Below, in pieces: positions 1-10,307 of a stretch of DNA of 64,000 nt. Source of the DNA: a bacterium (GTDB lineage Bacteria; Bdellovibrionota_G; JALEGL01); assembly GCA_022763185.1 (NCBI GenBank), contig JALEGL010000006.1, forward strand, positions 248,001 to 312,000. Reading direction: 5' to 3'. Position 1 is the stretch's first letter, and the number at the start of each line of letters is the position of its first letter. Made by a program: the position numbers and the translations under genes. The notes below the pieces were generated by a model. The model had not been told where the DNA came from. It ran no database searches and worked only from the letters and a program-made list of their open reading frames with translations.

Positions 1-208
1 TTACCACCACACAGGATACAGAGGTGGTTTAAAGCAAGTGGTTGCATCTGAGCTTTTAGAGAATAACCCATGCAGAATGATTGAATACGCTGTTAAGGGA
101 ATGTTACCTAAAGGGTCATTAGGACGTGACATGATTAAAAAATTAAAAGTATACGCGGGTGAAGAGCATCCACATGAAGCTCAACAGCCACAAAAACATG
201 AGTTTTAA
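1..208 (+). CDS. rplM: 50S ribosomal protein L13, C-terminal part (partial gene)
   Basis: The open frame enters the window at base 2 and encodes the last 68 residues of L13, a large-subunit protein needed early in 50S assembly. The L13 C-terminal signatures are visible: YHHTGYRGG at the start, then the conserved [15 protein letters not shown] stretch, then [17 protein letters not shown] near the end. The N-terminal half lies outside the window. rpsI follows after only 8 bases, the usual rplM-rpsI operon, so both are probably on one transcript that ends at the hairpin at 659-686. Identity is secure although only half of the protein can be read. Confidence 0.95.
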   Translation, partial: YHHTGYRGGLKQVVASELLENNPCRMIEYAVKGMLPKGSLGRDMIKKLKVYAGEEHPHEAQQPQKHEF

Positions 209-216
209 GGGGTATT

Positions 217-618
217 ATGCCAAAAGCACATTATAAATATACAGGGACAGGTAAACGTAAAACATCAGTGGCTAGAATTTATATGAATGAAGGTTCTGGT
301 CAATGGACAGTAAATGGAAAGGCGCATGATGAGTATTTTCCAACACGTACGCATCAAATTTCTATTAACAGACCTTTCACACTGCTGGGTTTAGAAAATA
401 AATATGATGTTAAAGTTACCGTAGCGGGTGGTGGAATAACCGGACAAGCTGAGGCCATCATGTACGGTCTATCCAAAGCTTTATTGGCTGTTAATGAGGA
501 AGAAAACAGGCCAAAACTTAAAGCAGATGGTTTGTTGACGCGTGATGCACGTGAAACTGAGCGTAAAAAATACGGTCAGCCTGGCGCACGTAAACGTTTC
601 CAATATTCAAAACGTTAG
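217..618 (+). CDS. rpsI: 30S ribosomal protein S9
   Basis: Encodes S9 (133 aa, normal length), a small-subunit head protein whose C-terminal tail reaches the P-site tRNA. The tail ends in KRFQYSKR, the universal basic ending of S9. The N-terminal GTGKRKTSVARIY and the central AGGGITGQAEAIMYGLSKAL motifs are also typical. The ATG is preceded by a purine-rich AAGGGG just after the rplM stop, so translation is probably coupled to rplM. A strong terminator lies about 40 bases downstream, making this the last gene of the operon. Confidence 0.98.
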   Translation: MPKAHYKYTGTGKRKTSVARIYMNEGSGQWTVNGKAHDEYFPTRTHQISINRPFTLLGLENKYDVKVTVAGGGITGQAEAIMYGLSKALLAVNEEENRPKLKADGLLTRDARETERKKYGQPGARKRFQYSKR

Positions 619-658
619 ACAAAACATTACAATATCAACTGCTTATCAGGCAGTTTTC

Positions 659-686
659 AAAAAAGGGGCCTTTGGCCCCTTTTTTT
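659..686 (+). terminator. Rho-independent terminator after rplM-rpsI
   Basis: A perfect hairpin with arms GGGGCC and GGCCCC around a TTT loop is flanked by six A on the left and seven T on the right. It sits between the rpsI stop and pyrG, so it should end the ribosomal-protein transcript. The A and T flanks extend the stem, giving it some terminator character on the other strand too. Confidence 0.9.
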
Positions 687-712
687 GTTGTCAATTTTTC
701 TGATCACGTTAA

Positions 713-2332
<1,620 letters not shown>

Positions 2333-2692
2333 TTCCAGTCTATCTGTTTGAAAAACGTTCAGGTGTTTGGCTTTCATACGCTAGATGGTTTTTTAAAGTG
2401 GTCAATTTTTACCTTCAGCATAGTTCTTGAGATAGAAGTATTGTATTTTCGTATGCTTATATCTTGTTGTGAAATGAAGTTTTTATAGGCTGTTTTTTAA
2501 AGTTGGCATAAAGTTTGCTTTCTAGTAAAATAAAAGGAATGAACTGGTTTGAAATGTGCTTATTCAAAAAATGTACCATTTTAAGTTACTGAAATAACTA
2601 GTTTTTTAAAAAAAGTTTAAATTTTACTGTTTACAGTTCCTTTTTTTATTTGATAGAGTAGAATAATAAGAAAGTAAACGGAAGGAAGCTAG
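2333..2692. other. Intergenic region pyrG-rpoN, 360 bases, no gene seen
   Basis: This very AT-rich spacer holds no convincing open frame, RNA gene or strong hairpin. It presumably carries the rpoN promoter, but I see no pair of boxes good enough to call. The rpoN ribosome site (GGAAGGAAG) lies at its right end. In many proteobacteria lptB sits just upstream of rpoN; it is absent here. Confidence 0.5.
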
Positions 2693-4129
2693 ATGGCCAT
2701 AGAGTTAAAGCAGAGTTTAAAATTAAGTCAGCAATTGGTGATGACACCACAATTGCAACAAGCAATTAAATTGTTACAGTTGAACAGAATGGAGCTGGCT
2801 GAACACTGTATGACTGAGCTGGTAGAGAACCCGTTGTTGGAGGAAATTGTTAATTTATCTGAGAACAGAGAAGAAAAGCTAGAGCAAAGAGAAAAAGAAG
2901 CCAATAAAGAGGTAGATCCGCAAAAAGAGCAAGGCTCAGAGGATATCAATTGGGAAAATTATTTAAATAGCCAAAGTCATAGGACAGCCTCTGAAGGAAG
3001 AGCCATCAGAGATTATGATCCTGATAAGCCTTCATTTGAAGCAAACTTGGTCAAAGAAACAACAATGATTGATCACTTACTGCAACAGCTTAATGTGAAT
3101 AAAATGATTGATGCAGACAGAAGGATTGCCAATGCCATTATTTGTAACTTGGAAGAAGACGGTTATTTAAGAACATCTTGTGAAGAGATCGCTCAGAGCC
3201 TGCAGGTGGACTTTGAAGATGTAGAGGCTGTTTTAGAGCATGTTCAACGCTTTGATCCGGTAGGTGTGGCCGCCAGAAATCTAAAAGAGTGTTTGTTGGC
3301 TCAGTGTCATCATAGAAAAAGTAGTCACTTGGTTAAAATGGTGATTCGTGAGCATTTGACAGATCTGGAAAATAAAAACTACACAGAAATATGTAAATCT
3401 ACAGGGATGTCAAAACAGCAACTGTCAAAATGCATTGATTATATTTCATCTTTAGATCCTAGACCAGGCAGACAGTTCTACAATGAAAACTCAAACTATA
3501 TCACTCCAGATATTTACGTTGATAAAGTTAATGGTGAATATGTGATCCGTCAAAATGAGGATGGCTTGCCCAAACTAAGAATATCTAAGCTGTATGAACA
3601 GGCTTTAAGAGGGGCAAAAACTTCTGAAAGCGCAAAAGAGTATATCAATGAAAAATTACGGTCTGCAATTTGGTTGATTCGCTCCATTCATCAAAGGCAG
3701 AGAACCATTTATAAAGTCACAGAGTCCATTGTTAAAATGCAAAGGGACTTTTTTGAAAAAGGAATCGTAGGTTTAAAACCAATGGTTCTTAAAGATGTTG
3801 CAGAAGATATCGGTATGCATGAGTCTACTGTGAGTCGTGTGACCACCAATAAATATGTGCACACACCGCAAGGTATTTTTGAACTCAAGTTTTTCTTTAA
3901 TTCAGGAATCAAACGTGTTGAAGGTACCAATATGGCTTCTGAAGCAGTGAAGGAAAAAATAAGACTGGTCATACAAAGTGAGGATACAAAAAAACCATTC
4001 AGTGATCAGGAGATTGTAGAATTATTAAGGCAAAAGAACATTGATATTGCACGCAGAACCGTTGCTAAATATAGAGAAATGTTAGGTATTTTGTCATCTT
4101 CAAAAAGAAAGCAAGTTTTATTGAACTAA
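2693..4129 (+). CDS. rpoN: RNA polymerase sigma-54 factor
   Basis: Alternative sigma factor that recognises -24/-12 promoters and needs AAA+ activators to open DNA. The 478 aa show the family order: glutamine-rich region I (LSQQLVMTPQLQQAIKLLQ at residues 11-29), an acidic linker, the core-binding domain, a helix-turn-helix region and the C-terminal RpoN box ARRTVAKYRE (453-462). The ATG has a good GGAAGGAAG ribosome site. hpf, ptsN and rapZ follow in the classical rpoN cluster order, though a 156-base spacer with a possible terminator separates rpoN from hpf. No sigma-54 activator is encoded in this window. Confidence 0.97.
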   Translation: MAIELKQSLKLSQQLVMTPQLQQAIKLLQLNRMELAEHCMTELVENPLLEEIVNLSENREEKLEQREKEANKEVDPQKEQGSEDINWENYLNSQSHRTASEGRAIRDYDPDKPSFEANLVKETTMIDHLLQQLNVNKMIDADRRIANAIICNLEEDGYLRTSCEEIAQSLQVDFEDVEAVLEHVQRFDPVGVAARNLKECLLAQCHHRKSSHLVKMVIREHLTDLENKNYTEICKSTGMSKQQLSKCIDYISSLDPRPGRQFYNENSNYITPDIYVDKVNGEYVIRQNEDGLPKLRISKLYEQALRGAKTSESAKEYINEKLRSAIWLIRSIHQRQRTIYKVTESIVKMQRDFFEKGIVGLKPMVLKDVAEDIGMHESTVSRVTTNKYVHTPQGIFELKFFFNSGIKRVEGTNMASEAVKEKIRLVIQSEDTKKPFSDQEIVELLRQKNIDIARRTVAKYREMLGILSSSKRKQVLLN

Positions 4130-4170
4130 GACCAATTAGAAGATAATTTAACAACAAGTTAAGAAACCTT

Positions 4171-4206
4171 AAACATGCTAGAACTTGAAGGGTTCGGTTT
4201 TTCTTT
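4171..4206 (+). terminator. Possible terminator between rpoN and hpf
   Basis: An inner hairpin (GAACTT, GAA loop, GGGTTC, with G-U pairs) is nested in an outer imperfect pairing of AAGAAACC with GGTTTTTCTT and includes a T-run. It is weak, so it may only attenuate read-through from rpoN into hpf. Confidence 0.3.
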
Positions 4207-4285
4207 ACAGTAAAGTCAGCCAATCACAAGTATAAAGGCATAAAGTAAAGCTAGAGTAATTGTTGCAGAAGGAGAGTATTTTAAA

Positions 4286-4576
4286 GTGAAAAAAAATATA
4301 ACATTCAGACATATGGATAGCAGTGATGCATTAAAAACCCATGCCTATGAAAAATTAAGAAAACTGGAAAAATACAATAACCCAGCTAGTGAAGCGCATA
4401 TTGTTTTAAGTGTAGACGGTCATCGACACCAAGCAGAGATTAACTTTACTGCAAAACAGTTTACCTCAACCGTCAGTGCTGAGAGTACGGATATGTACGC
4501 TTCAATAGATGATGCTGTTGCAAAATTGGAGCTGTCAATCAAAAAACATAATGATAAAATGCGAGCACAAGGTTAA
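4286..4576 (+). CDS. hpf: Ribosome hibernation promoting factor, short form
   Basis: Short HPF/YfiA-type protein (96 aa) that binds the 30S decoding region and helps silence or pair idle ribosomes. The fold signature is visible: an N-terminal beta strand followed by MDSSDALKTHAYEKLRKLEKY, then the basic GHRHQAEINFTAK stretch and a helix DAVAKLELSIKKHNDK. It lacks the C-terminal dimerisation domain of long HPF. The start is GTG at 4286, supported by GGAGAG about ten bases upstream. It lies between rpoN and ptsN as in many proteobacteria. Confidence 0.92.
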   Translation: MKKNITFRHMDSSDALKTHAYEKLRKLEKYNNPASEAHIVLSVDGHRHQAEINFTAKQFTSTVSAESTDMYASIDDAVAKLELSIKKHNDKMRAQG

Positions 4577-4607
4577 AAATTTTATCAATATTCATTTTTA
4601 AGCTATT

Positions 4608-5078
4608 TTGTTAGCTGTGTCGGTCTGGCAGAAAACACAGAACAAGTATGTAGTACTTAATTTAGAGTCTAACAGCAAAGCTTCAATATTAAAGGAGCTG
4701 GCCAAGCATATAGCAGAAAAAAAAGATGATGTTGATGCTTCTGAGCTTGCACAGGCTTTGGTTGATAGAGAAAGATTAAGTTCAACGGCTATTGGGGCAG
4801 GTGTAGCAATTCCGCATGCACGCTTGAAGCTGTTGAAAGAAAGCCATGTTCTCATTGCTAAAAGTGCTAAAGGAGTTGACTTTGACGCCATTGATGAGAA
4901 ACCAGTACATCTTATTTTTTGTATATTGAGTCCTAGTAAAGCAACCGAAAACCACTTAAAGCTATTATCCAGAGTTGCCAAATTTTTACATGATACATCT
5001 TTTAAAGAGCAGTTAATTAAGGCCAGTGATGAACGAGAAGTTTTAAGTGCTTTGGCCGCCAAGGACAATAGTTATTGA
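4608..5078 (+). CDS. ptsN: PTS IIA-like nitrogen-regulatory protein (EIIA-Ntr)
   Basis: A fructose-type EIIA domain that accepts phosphate from NPr/EI and regulates metabolism rather than sugar uptake. The phosphorylated histidine lies in the conserved IGAGVAIPHARL (about His70). The remaining core, including LIFCILSPSKATENHLKLLSR, follows the family. The start is uncertain: TTG at 4608 gives 156 aa and GTG at 4617 gives 153 aa; neither has a clear ribosome site and no ATG is available. rapZ follows immediately. No NPr or EI gene is in the window. Confidence 0.9.
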   Translation: MLAVSVWQKTQNKYVVLNLESNSKASILKELAKHIAEKKDDVDASELAQALVDRERLSSTAIGAGVAIPHARLKLLKESHVLIAKSAKGVDFDAIDEKPVHLIFCILSPSKATENHLKLLSRVAKFLHDTSFKEQLIKASDEREVLSALAAKDNSY

Positions 5079-5091
5079 TGAAGTCAACAGA

Positions 5092-5982
5092 ATGAGTGTA
5101 AAGAATAAACAATTGAATTTGATTATTGTTTCTGGTTTGTCTGGTGCTGGTAAATCAACGGTGATTAAGTCTTTAGAAGATATTGGTTTTTACTGTATTG
5201 ATAACTTACCTGTGCAAATGTTTGATCAATGCGTGCAGTACTTTAAACAATCAAAAGAAAATATTGAAAATATAGCCTTGGTCATTGATGCAAGAGAAAG
5301 TTTAGCCAATATTAAGCCCTTTGCAGATAAAATAAATCAGCTTAAAGCGGCAGGAGAAAAAGTAAAATTATTATTTTTACAGGCGGATAAAGAAAGTTTA
5401 TTGAAACGTTTTCGTTTAACCCGCAGAAGACATCCTATTGATAATAATGGTGACATTAGCTCTGCCATTGAAGAAGAACTCAATATTTTAAAGCCGTTAA
5501 AAATGGTCGCCGATCAAGTTATTGATAGTAGTGCTTATAACGTTCATGAATTAAAACGTCATTGTATGGAAATTTTTTCATCATGGCCAGTGTACAAAAA
5601 TATGTTTATTTCTATTTTGTCTTTTGGATTTAAGCATGGCTTGCCACATAATGCCGATTTAGTTTTTGATGTAAGGTTTCTCAACAATCCTTATTTTAAA
5701 GATGATTTGAAAAATCTCAGTGGTTTGGATGAGCCTGTAAAAGACTATGTCATGCAGCAAGTTGATGCACAAAAGTTTTTAAATCATGTTTTAGAGTTAC
5801 TTCGGTTTTCTATTCCCAAATATGAACAAGAGCCCAAAGCTTATTTAACTGTAGCCATTGGTTGTACAGGTGGACAACATAGATCCGTTGCAATGGCTGA
5901 GCAAGTGTATAAGTCAATTGTGCAACTCTATAAGTCAGTATCGATCAAGCATAGAGATGTTATGCTTGATAGAACATCTTGA
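5092..5982 (+). CDS. rapZ: RNase adapter protein RapZ
   Basis: RapZ family P-loop protein; in enterobacteria it senses glucosamine-6-phosphate and guides RNase E to the GlmZ sRNA. The 296-aa product has the Walker A loop GLSGAGKST near its N-terminus, followed by the family motif GFYCIDNLP, and the C-terminal AIGCTGGQHRSVAMAEQ plus IKHRD. I chose the ATG at 5092 because the protein family begins there; a GTG at 5047 is in frame but lies inside ptsN. It starts 13 bases after ptsN. The sRNA targets known in E. coli are not expected outside enterobacteria, so the local role is unclear. Confidence 0.93.
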   Translation: MSVKNKQLNLIIVSGLSGAGKSTVIKSLEDIGFYCIDNLPVQMFDQCVQYFKQSKENIENIALVIDARESLANIKPFADKINQLKAAGEKVKLLFLQADKESLLKRFRLTRRRHPIDNNGDISSAIEEELNILKPLKMVADQVIDSSAYNVHELKRHCMEIFSSWPVYKNMFISILSFGFKHGLPHNADLVFDVRFLNNPYFKDDLKNLSGLDEPVKDYVMQQVDAQKFLNHVLELLRFSIPKYEQEPKAYLTVAIGCTGGQHRSVAMAEQVYKSIVQLYKSVSIKHRDVMLDRTS

Positions 5983-6058
5983 CCCGCCTAATAGGGTTTG
6001 TTCACAAGCAGACCTACTTCAGTATGCCTGTAGAATCCTTTTTTATAAGCTTTTTAGC

Positions 6059-6087
6059 TTGACCTAAAAAAAATAAGACTGTATCCG
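6059..6087 (+). promoter_or_regulatory. Weak sigma-70-like promoter candidate upstream of metK
   Basis: TTGACC and TATCCG are separated by 17 bases, about 70 bases ahead of metK. The -35 box is good and the -10 box poor. I found no recognisable S-adenosylmethionine riboswitch in the 176-base rapZ-metK spacer. Confidence 0.22.
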
Positions 6088-6158
6088 TAAAAAATTCATT
6101 GTTCAATTAATAGTGAGTATGGCGCCTATAAAATTATTAATGCTTATCGGGAGTTAGT

Positions 6159-7322
6159 ATGTTGAAGCAATTTTTATTTACATCAGAGTCAGTGACGGAA
6201 GGCCATCCAGATAAAATCTGTGATCAAATTTCAGATGCTTTGTTAGATGAAATGTTAAAGCAAGATCCGCAAAGCCGTGTAGCTGCAGAAACCATGTGTG
6301 GAACAGGTTTTATTCATATTGCTGGTGAAGTGACCAGTAATGCAAAAGTCGAAATTGCTGATGTTGCCCGTAAAGTGGTTAAAGATATTGGTTATGATGC
6401 CAGTGAAAAAGGTTTTGATTGTGATACATGTGCTGTGCATGTTTCTTTAGGTAAACAATCTCAAGATATATCCGCCGGGGTCTCTGAAGGAGAGGGCTTA
6501 TACAAAGAACAAGGTGCCGGTGATCAGGGCTTGATGTTTGGTTATGCTTGCAACGAGAACAAAGATTTTATGCCTTCGCCAATTTATTTTGCCCATCGTT
6601 TAACCAAGCAATTAGCAAAAGTACGTCATGACAAAACTCTAGGGTATTTGCGTCCGGATGGTAAAAGTCAAGTGAGTATTCAATATGATGCAGGTAAGCC
6701 TGTTCATATTGATACTGTTCTTATTTCATCACAACATGATGAAGATATTGAGCATGAAATGATTTTTCAGGATATAAAAAACAAGGTGATTTTACCTTTA
6801 ATACCAGAACACTTAATTAGCGATCAAACAAAAATATTGGTTAACCCCACGGGTCGTTTTGTTTTAGGTGGGCCCAAAGGAGACTGTGGCTTAACGGGTA
6901 GAAAAATTATTGTTGATACTTATGGCGGTTGGGGAAGACATGGAGGTGGAGCTTTTTCTGGTAAGGATGCCACCAAAGTTGACCGTAGTGCTGCATACAT
7001 GGCCCGTTATATTGCAAAAAATATCGTTGCTGCAGAATTAGCAGATCAGTGTGAAGTACAGTTGGCTTATGCTATTGGTGTAGCAGATCCAGTATCTATT
7101 ATGGTGGATACCATGAATAGTGCAAAAGTAGATGCTGAAAAACTACCGCAAGCAATTAGAGAGATTTTCCCCCTTAAACCTAAAGGCATTATTGAGGCTT
7201 TAGATTTAACCAGCCCCCGCTTTAGACCAACTGCTGCTTATGGTCATTTTGGTCGAAATGAAGATGGCTTTACTTGGGAAAAAATGGATAAAGTGAATGA
7301 TCTAAAAAATTTCTTTGCTTAG
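6159..7322 (+). CDS. metK: S-adenosylmethionine synthetase
   Basis: Forms S-adenosylmethionine from methionine and ATP in the cytoplasm. The 387 aa match the family. The N-terminal [21 protein letters not shown] carries the catalytic His and metal-binding Asp. The methionine-binding signature [12 protein letters not shown] starts at residue 119, and the phosphate-loop signature [10 protein letters not shown] at 261. The ATG has a GGGAG ribosome site. It lies between rapZ and the E1 fusion gene. Its pathway partner ahcY is 9 kb away on the other strand. Confidence 0.98.
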   Translation: MLKQFLFTSESVTEGHPDKICDQISDALLDEMLKQDPQSRVAAETMCGTGFIHIAGEVTSNAKVEIADVARKVVKDIGYDASEKGFDCDTCAVHVSLGKQSQDISAGVSEGEGLYKEQGAGDQGLMFGYACNENKDFMPSPIYFAHRLTKQLAKVRHDKTLGYLRPDGKSQVSIQYDAGKPVHIDTVLISSQHDEDIEHEMIFQDIKNKVILPLIPEHLISDQTKILVNPTGRFVLGGPKGDCGLTGRKIIVDTYGGWGRHGGGAFSGKDATKVDRSAAYMARYIAKNIVAAELADQCEVQLAYAIGVADPVSIMVDTMNSAKVDAEKLPQAIREIFPLKPKGIIEALDLTSPRFRPTAAYGHFGRNEDGFTWEKMDKVNDLKNFFA

Positions 7323-7340
7323 TTTTTTGTTTGCTTAGTG

Positions 7341-7361
7341 GGTATCCTGGTTTAGGATATC
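7341..7361 (+). promoter_or_regulatory. Hairpin covering the ribosome site of the E1 gene
   Basis: GGTATCC and GGATATC pair across a 7-base loop, with one G-U pair. The AGGA that could act as ribosome site for the gene at 7366 lies in the right arm, so folding could limit initiation. Short and unproven. Confidence 0.22.
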
Positions 7362-7365
7362 TTTA

Positions 7366-9564
7366 ATGCAATTGGATCGTCAAAAAAGCATTGAATATGG
7401 CTTTCTTGAGTTTGTAAGTCAACTACACTCAAAACATAATTCTTCCTCATTTTATATTGAGCATCGTGAAGTTCTAAGAACAATGTTTTTCAATCAGCTC
7501 TTATCCAGAGCATTAGATTACGCGGCTAGAGATTTAAAGAAAAAAGGTTTGGCCTATTACACTATCAGTAGCGCAGGGCATGAGAGTAATGTTTTACTTG
7601 GACAACTGTTGAATGTGAATGATCCTTGTTTTTTACATTATCGCAGCGGTGCTTTAATGGCTCAGCGCTATCGTTTTGATTCACAAAGAGATTATACTGA
7701 AGATACATTGATGTCCTTTATGTGCGCTCGTAATGAACCAGTGAGCGGTGGGCGGCATAAAGTCTGGGGAAGTGTTAAACTTAATGTATTACCTCAAACC
7801 AGTACCATTGCTTCGCATTTACCCAAAGCCGTGGGGGCAGCCTTTGCTTTGGCAAAATTAAAAGATCAAGAGTGTTTGGATGGTGTAAGTAAGGATAGCA
7901 TTATCTGTTGTAGTTTTGGTGATGCCTCGGCCAATCATTCAACGGCCTTAGGTGCCATCAATACAGCTAAATGGACCGCTTATCAAAATCTGCCCATGCC
8001 TATTCTTTTTGTCTGTGAAGATAATGGTTTGGGTATTTCTGTGAAAACACCGCATAATTGGATTAGAAATAATTATGCCAACAGTCAATCCATGAAATAT
8101 ATCTATACTGATGGTAATGATCCACAAGCAGCCTATGGTCAAGTCAAGCAAGCTATTGATTATTGTAGAGCTTATAAAAAACCGGTTTTTTTACATTTAA
8201 AAACAACTCGTCTGATGGGACACGCAGGCAGTGATATTCAGGCAGCGTATTTATCTGAACAAGAAATTCTTGCACAAGAAAAGAATGATCCTCTCTTGGC
8301 TTGGGCCAAAGCTCTTGTAGAAAACCATGTTCTAAGCAAAGAAGAAATTGTAGAAGCTCATACGAATATTGTTCAGGACATTGATCACAAGAGTAAGCGC
8401 TGTATGCAATTAGAAAAGATTCAAAACAAAGAAAATTTGACGCTGCCTTATAATAATAAGCTGAAAAAAATTGACTGCAAACGTGTAAGTTTTGTAAGTG
8501 ACTCTGGGACTAACAGCTCATTAAACAATAACTTCAACACAAAGCCCAGGCATATGGCCATGTTGTTGTCTATGGGGCTTAAAGAATTGATGCAAAAAGA
8601 TGCCGGCGTCATGGTTTTTGGAGAAGATGTTGCCAAAAAAGGTGGCGTCTACCATGTCACAAAAGGCTTGTACGAACACTTTGGCCCAGCGCGGGTGTTC
8701 AATACGGTTTTGGATGAGCAGTCCATTTTGGGCTTGGCCATGGGTATGTCACACATGGGTTTTTTACCTATTCCAGAGATTCAGTACTTAGCCTATTATC
8801 ACAATGCCCAAGATCAAATTCGCAGTGAAGCGGCATCGACGGCTTTTTTTTCTAATGGGCAGTTTCATAACCCTATGGTGATTCGTGTTGCATCTTTTGC
8901 CTATCAAAAAGGGTTTGGAGGACATTTTCATAATGATAATTCCATTGCAGTGTTAAGGGACTTACCTGGAGTGATTGTTGCTTCTCCATCGCGGGGAGAT
9001 GATGCCGTAAAGATGCTGCGGACCTGTTATGACTTGGCCAAAGACTGTGGAAAGGTGGTATTCTTTTTAGAGCCTATTGCCTTATACATGACTAAAGATT
9101 TGTATGAAGATCAAGATGAAGCGTGGAGTTTTCAATATCCACAAGCCAATGAAATAATTGCTTATGGAGAATGCAGTGTGCACGGCCAATCAAAAACGGT
9201 GATTATTAGTTATGCCAATGGTTATTACATGAGCTTAAGAGCGGCACAGCAATTGAAGCAAGAGAGCAATAAAGAGGTAAGCGTGATGGATTTAAGATGG
9301 TTACATCCACTGCCTTTGGATAGTGTATTGAAGCACTTACAAAATTTAGGAGCAGAAAAGATTTTAATAGTAGATGAGTGTAGAAAAAATGGCGGCGTAG
9401 CCGACAGCTTAAGCCGCGCTATTCTACAAAAATTTAAAAATATTCAACTCAAAGTGATTGAAGCTGAAGAGTCATACATACCCTTAGGTCCAGCAGCAAA
9501 TACCGTATTGCCCACTGAAGAAGATATATTGAGAGAGCTGAAAAGTTTTGATCATGATCAGTGA
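7366..9564 (+). CDS. Fused alpha-beta E1 component of a 2-oxo acid dehydrogenase
   Basis: Thiamine-diphosphate-dependent decarboxylase of the branched-chain 2-oxo acid or pyruvate dehydrogenase type, with both E1 chains in one 732-aa protein. The alpha part (about 40-350) shows GHESNVLLG and the cofactor motif from GDAS (residue 185) to EDN (Asn220). The beta part (about 390-725) shows VFGEDVAKKGGVYHVT, a transketolase-like core, and LGPAANTVLPTEEDI near the end. No E2 or E3 gene is adjacent, so the lipoyl partners must be encoded elsewhere. Substrate cannot be fixed from sequence; branched-chain 2-oxo acids are my best guess from the fused architecture. Confidence 0.88.
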   Translation: MQLDRQKSIEYGFLEFVSQLHSKHNSSSFYIEHREVLRTMFFNQLLSRALDYAARDLKKKGLAYYTISSAGHESNVLLGQLLNVNDPCFLHYRSGALMAQRYRFDSQRDYTEDTLMSFMCARNEPVSGGRHKVWGSVKLNVLPQTSTIASHLPKAVGAAFALAKLKDQECLDGVSKDSIICCSFGDASANHSTALGAINTAKWTAYQNLPMPILFVCEDNGLGISVKTPHNWIRNNYANSQSMKYIYTDGNDPQAAYGQVKQAIDYCRAYKKPVFLHLKTTRLMGHAGSDIQAAYLSEQEILAQEKNDPLLAWAKALVENHVLSKEEIVEAHTNIVQDIDHKSKRCMQLEKIQNKENLTLPYNNKLKKIDCKRVSFVSDSGTNSSLNNNFNTKPRHMAMLLSMGLKELMQKDAGVMVFGEDVAKKGGVYHVTKGLYEHFGPARVFNTVLDEQSILGLAMGMSHMGFLPIPEIQYLAYYHNAQDQIRSEAASTAFFSNGQFHNPMVIRVASFAYQKGFGGHFHNDNSIAVLRDLPGVIVASPSRGDDAVKMLRTCYDLAKDCGKVVFFLEPIALYMTKDLYEDQDEAWSFQYPQANEIIAYGECSVHGQSKTVIISYANGYYMSLRAAQQLKQESNKEVSVMDLRWLHPLPLDSVLKHLQNLGAEKILIVDECRKNGGVADSLSRAILQKFKNIQLKVIEAEESYIPLGPAANTVLPTEEDILRELKSFDHDQ

Positions 9565-9748
9565 GATCTTGTACAGACGTGTTTTGTCTGAGATTGGGTA
9601 TAAAGAGCCTGAAGACAAAGATTTAGACTATATACATAATCAAGAACAAAGCTCAGACAGCTCTCATATATTTATAAGGTTTGAAAGTGATTGCTATATT
9701 CGGGTTTACTCAGACTTAATAGATTTTGAAGTTTCTATGAAATCATAG
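9554..9748 (+). CDS. Small hypothetical protein, 64 aa
   Basis: An acidic small open frame whose ATG overlaps the end of the E1 gene by 11 bases, a spacing typical of translational coupling. The product has no motif I recognise, no signal peptide and no membrane segment; its second half (HIFIRFESDCYIRVYSDLID) could form a small beta sheet. Purines GAGAG lie upstream but not at ideal spacing. It may be real or a chance extension. Confidence 0.4.
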   Translation: MISEILYRRVLSEIGYKEPEDKDLDYIHNQEQSSDSSHIFIRFESDCYIRVYSDLIDFEVSMKS

Positions 9749-9810
9749 AATGTGTTTTTGAATAGTTAGCTATATTTATCATATTTAAAGCTAGAGTTTA
9801 ACTATTAGCG

Positions 9811-9960
9811 AAAAACGAGCAAGCACTGCGAAAGCGCTTGCGAGCGCAAAGGGATGAATTGAGGGAAACCGCGTTTTCTTCAAGAGGGGGGCTTTGCATA
9901 AGAAACTGTAAGGGCTACGCCCAACAGTTTCTAAAAAGCGTTTTCCCCTCTTGGAAAAGA
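9811..9960. repeat. Dispersed palindromic repeat, copy 1
   Basis: A non-coding palindromic element between the E1 region and rpsU. The centre is a perfect 9-bp inverted repeat, AGAAACTGT (9901-9909) and ACAGTTTCT (9924-9932). An outer imperfect stem pairs the TTTTCTTCAAGAGGGG side with CCCCTCTTGGAAAA (9945-9958). A diverged copy lies at 27852-28002; the best conserved part begins at ACCGCGTTTT. It encodes nothing visible and has no transposase. Confidence 0.7.
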
Positions 9961-9963
9961 GAG

Positions 9964-9991
9964 TTGACTAAAGTGCTTTTATATGTAACAT
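9964..9991 (+). promoter_or_regulatory. Sigma-70-like promoter candidate for rpsU-dnaG-rpoD
   Basis: TTGACT (five of six matches to the -35 consensus) and TAACAT (four of six to the -10) are 16 bases apart, right after the palindromic repeat and about 50 bases ahead of the rpsU start. Confidence 0.42.
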
Positions 9992-10040
9992 TGCCGCATT
10001 AACTGACTAAGTTATTGAAATTTTTAGGAGAGTGATAAAA

Positions 10041-10244
10041 ATGACTTTAGTTAAAGTAAGAGACGGCGAATCATTTGAAGCGGCCATGCGCCGGTTTAAA
10101 AAAATCTGTGAAAAAGCAGGGATTTTAGCCGAAGTAAAAAAAAGAGAACATTACGTTAAGCCAAGCGTGAAAAGAAAGAAAAAAGCGATTATGGCTCGTA
10201 AACGTAATGCAATGACAGCAAGAAAATCGTCATCTCGGTTTTAG
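10041..10244 (+). CDS. rpsU: 30S ribosomal protein S21
   Basis: S21 (67 aa) is a basic small-subunit protein near the anti-Shine-Dalgarno end of 16S rRNA. The family motif [25 protein letters not shown] is at the N-terminus, followed by a highly basic helix with KRKKKA. I chose ATG 10041, preceded at ten bases by AGGAG; an in-frame GTG at 10032 sits too close to that site. It heads the classical rpsU-dnaG-rpoD operon, with dnaG starting 63 bases downstream. Confidence 0.96.
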   Translation: MTLVKVRDGESFEAAMRRFKKICEKAGILAEVKKREHYVKPSVKRKKKAIMARKRNAMTARKSSSRF

Positions 10245-10307
10245 TGTTACATTTCATGAAAGTACCGTTTAACTACGCTACATATAATGGTTTGAGAGGG
10301 ATAGTCT

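Noticed and set aside
4598-5068. A 156-codon open frame on the minus strand across ptsN
   Set aside because: It lies wholly antisense to a clear EIIA gene with its active-site motif and has no family features or ribosome site.
6047-6062. A 16-base word shared with 15253-15268 (AAGCTTTTTAGCTTGA)
   Set aside because: A short low-complexity hairpin next to gene ends; two copies in AT-rich DNA are not enough to call a repeat family.
5983-6158. A possible S-adenosylmethionine riboswitch before metK
   Set aside because: I looked for the known SAM riboswitch cores and saw none; only a short AAGCT/AGCTT hairpin.
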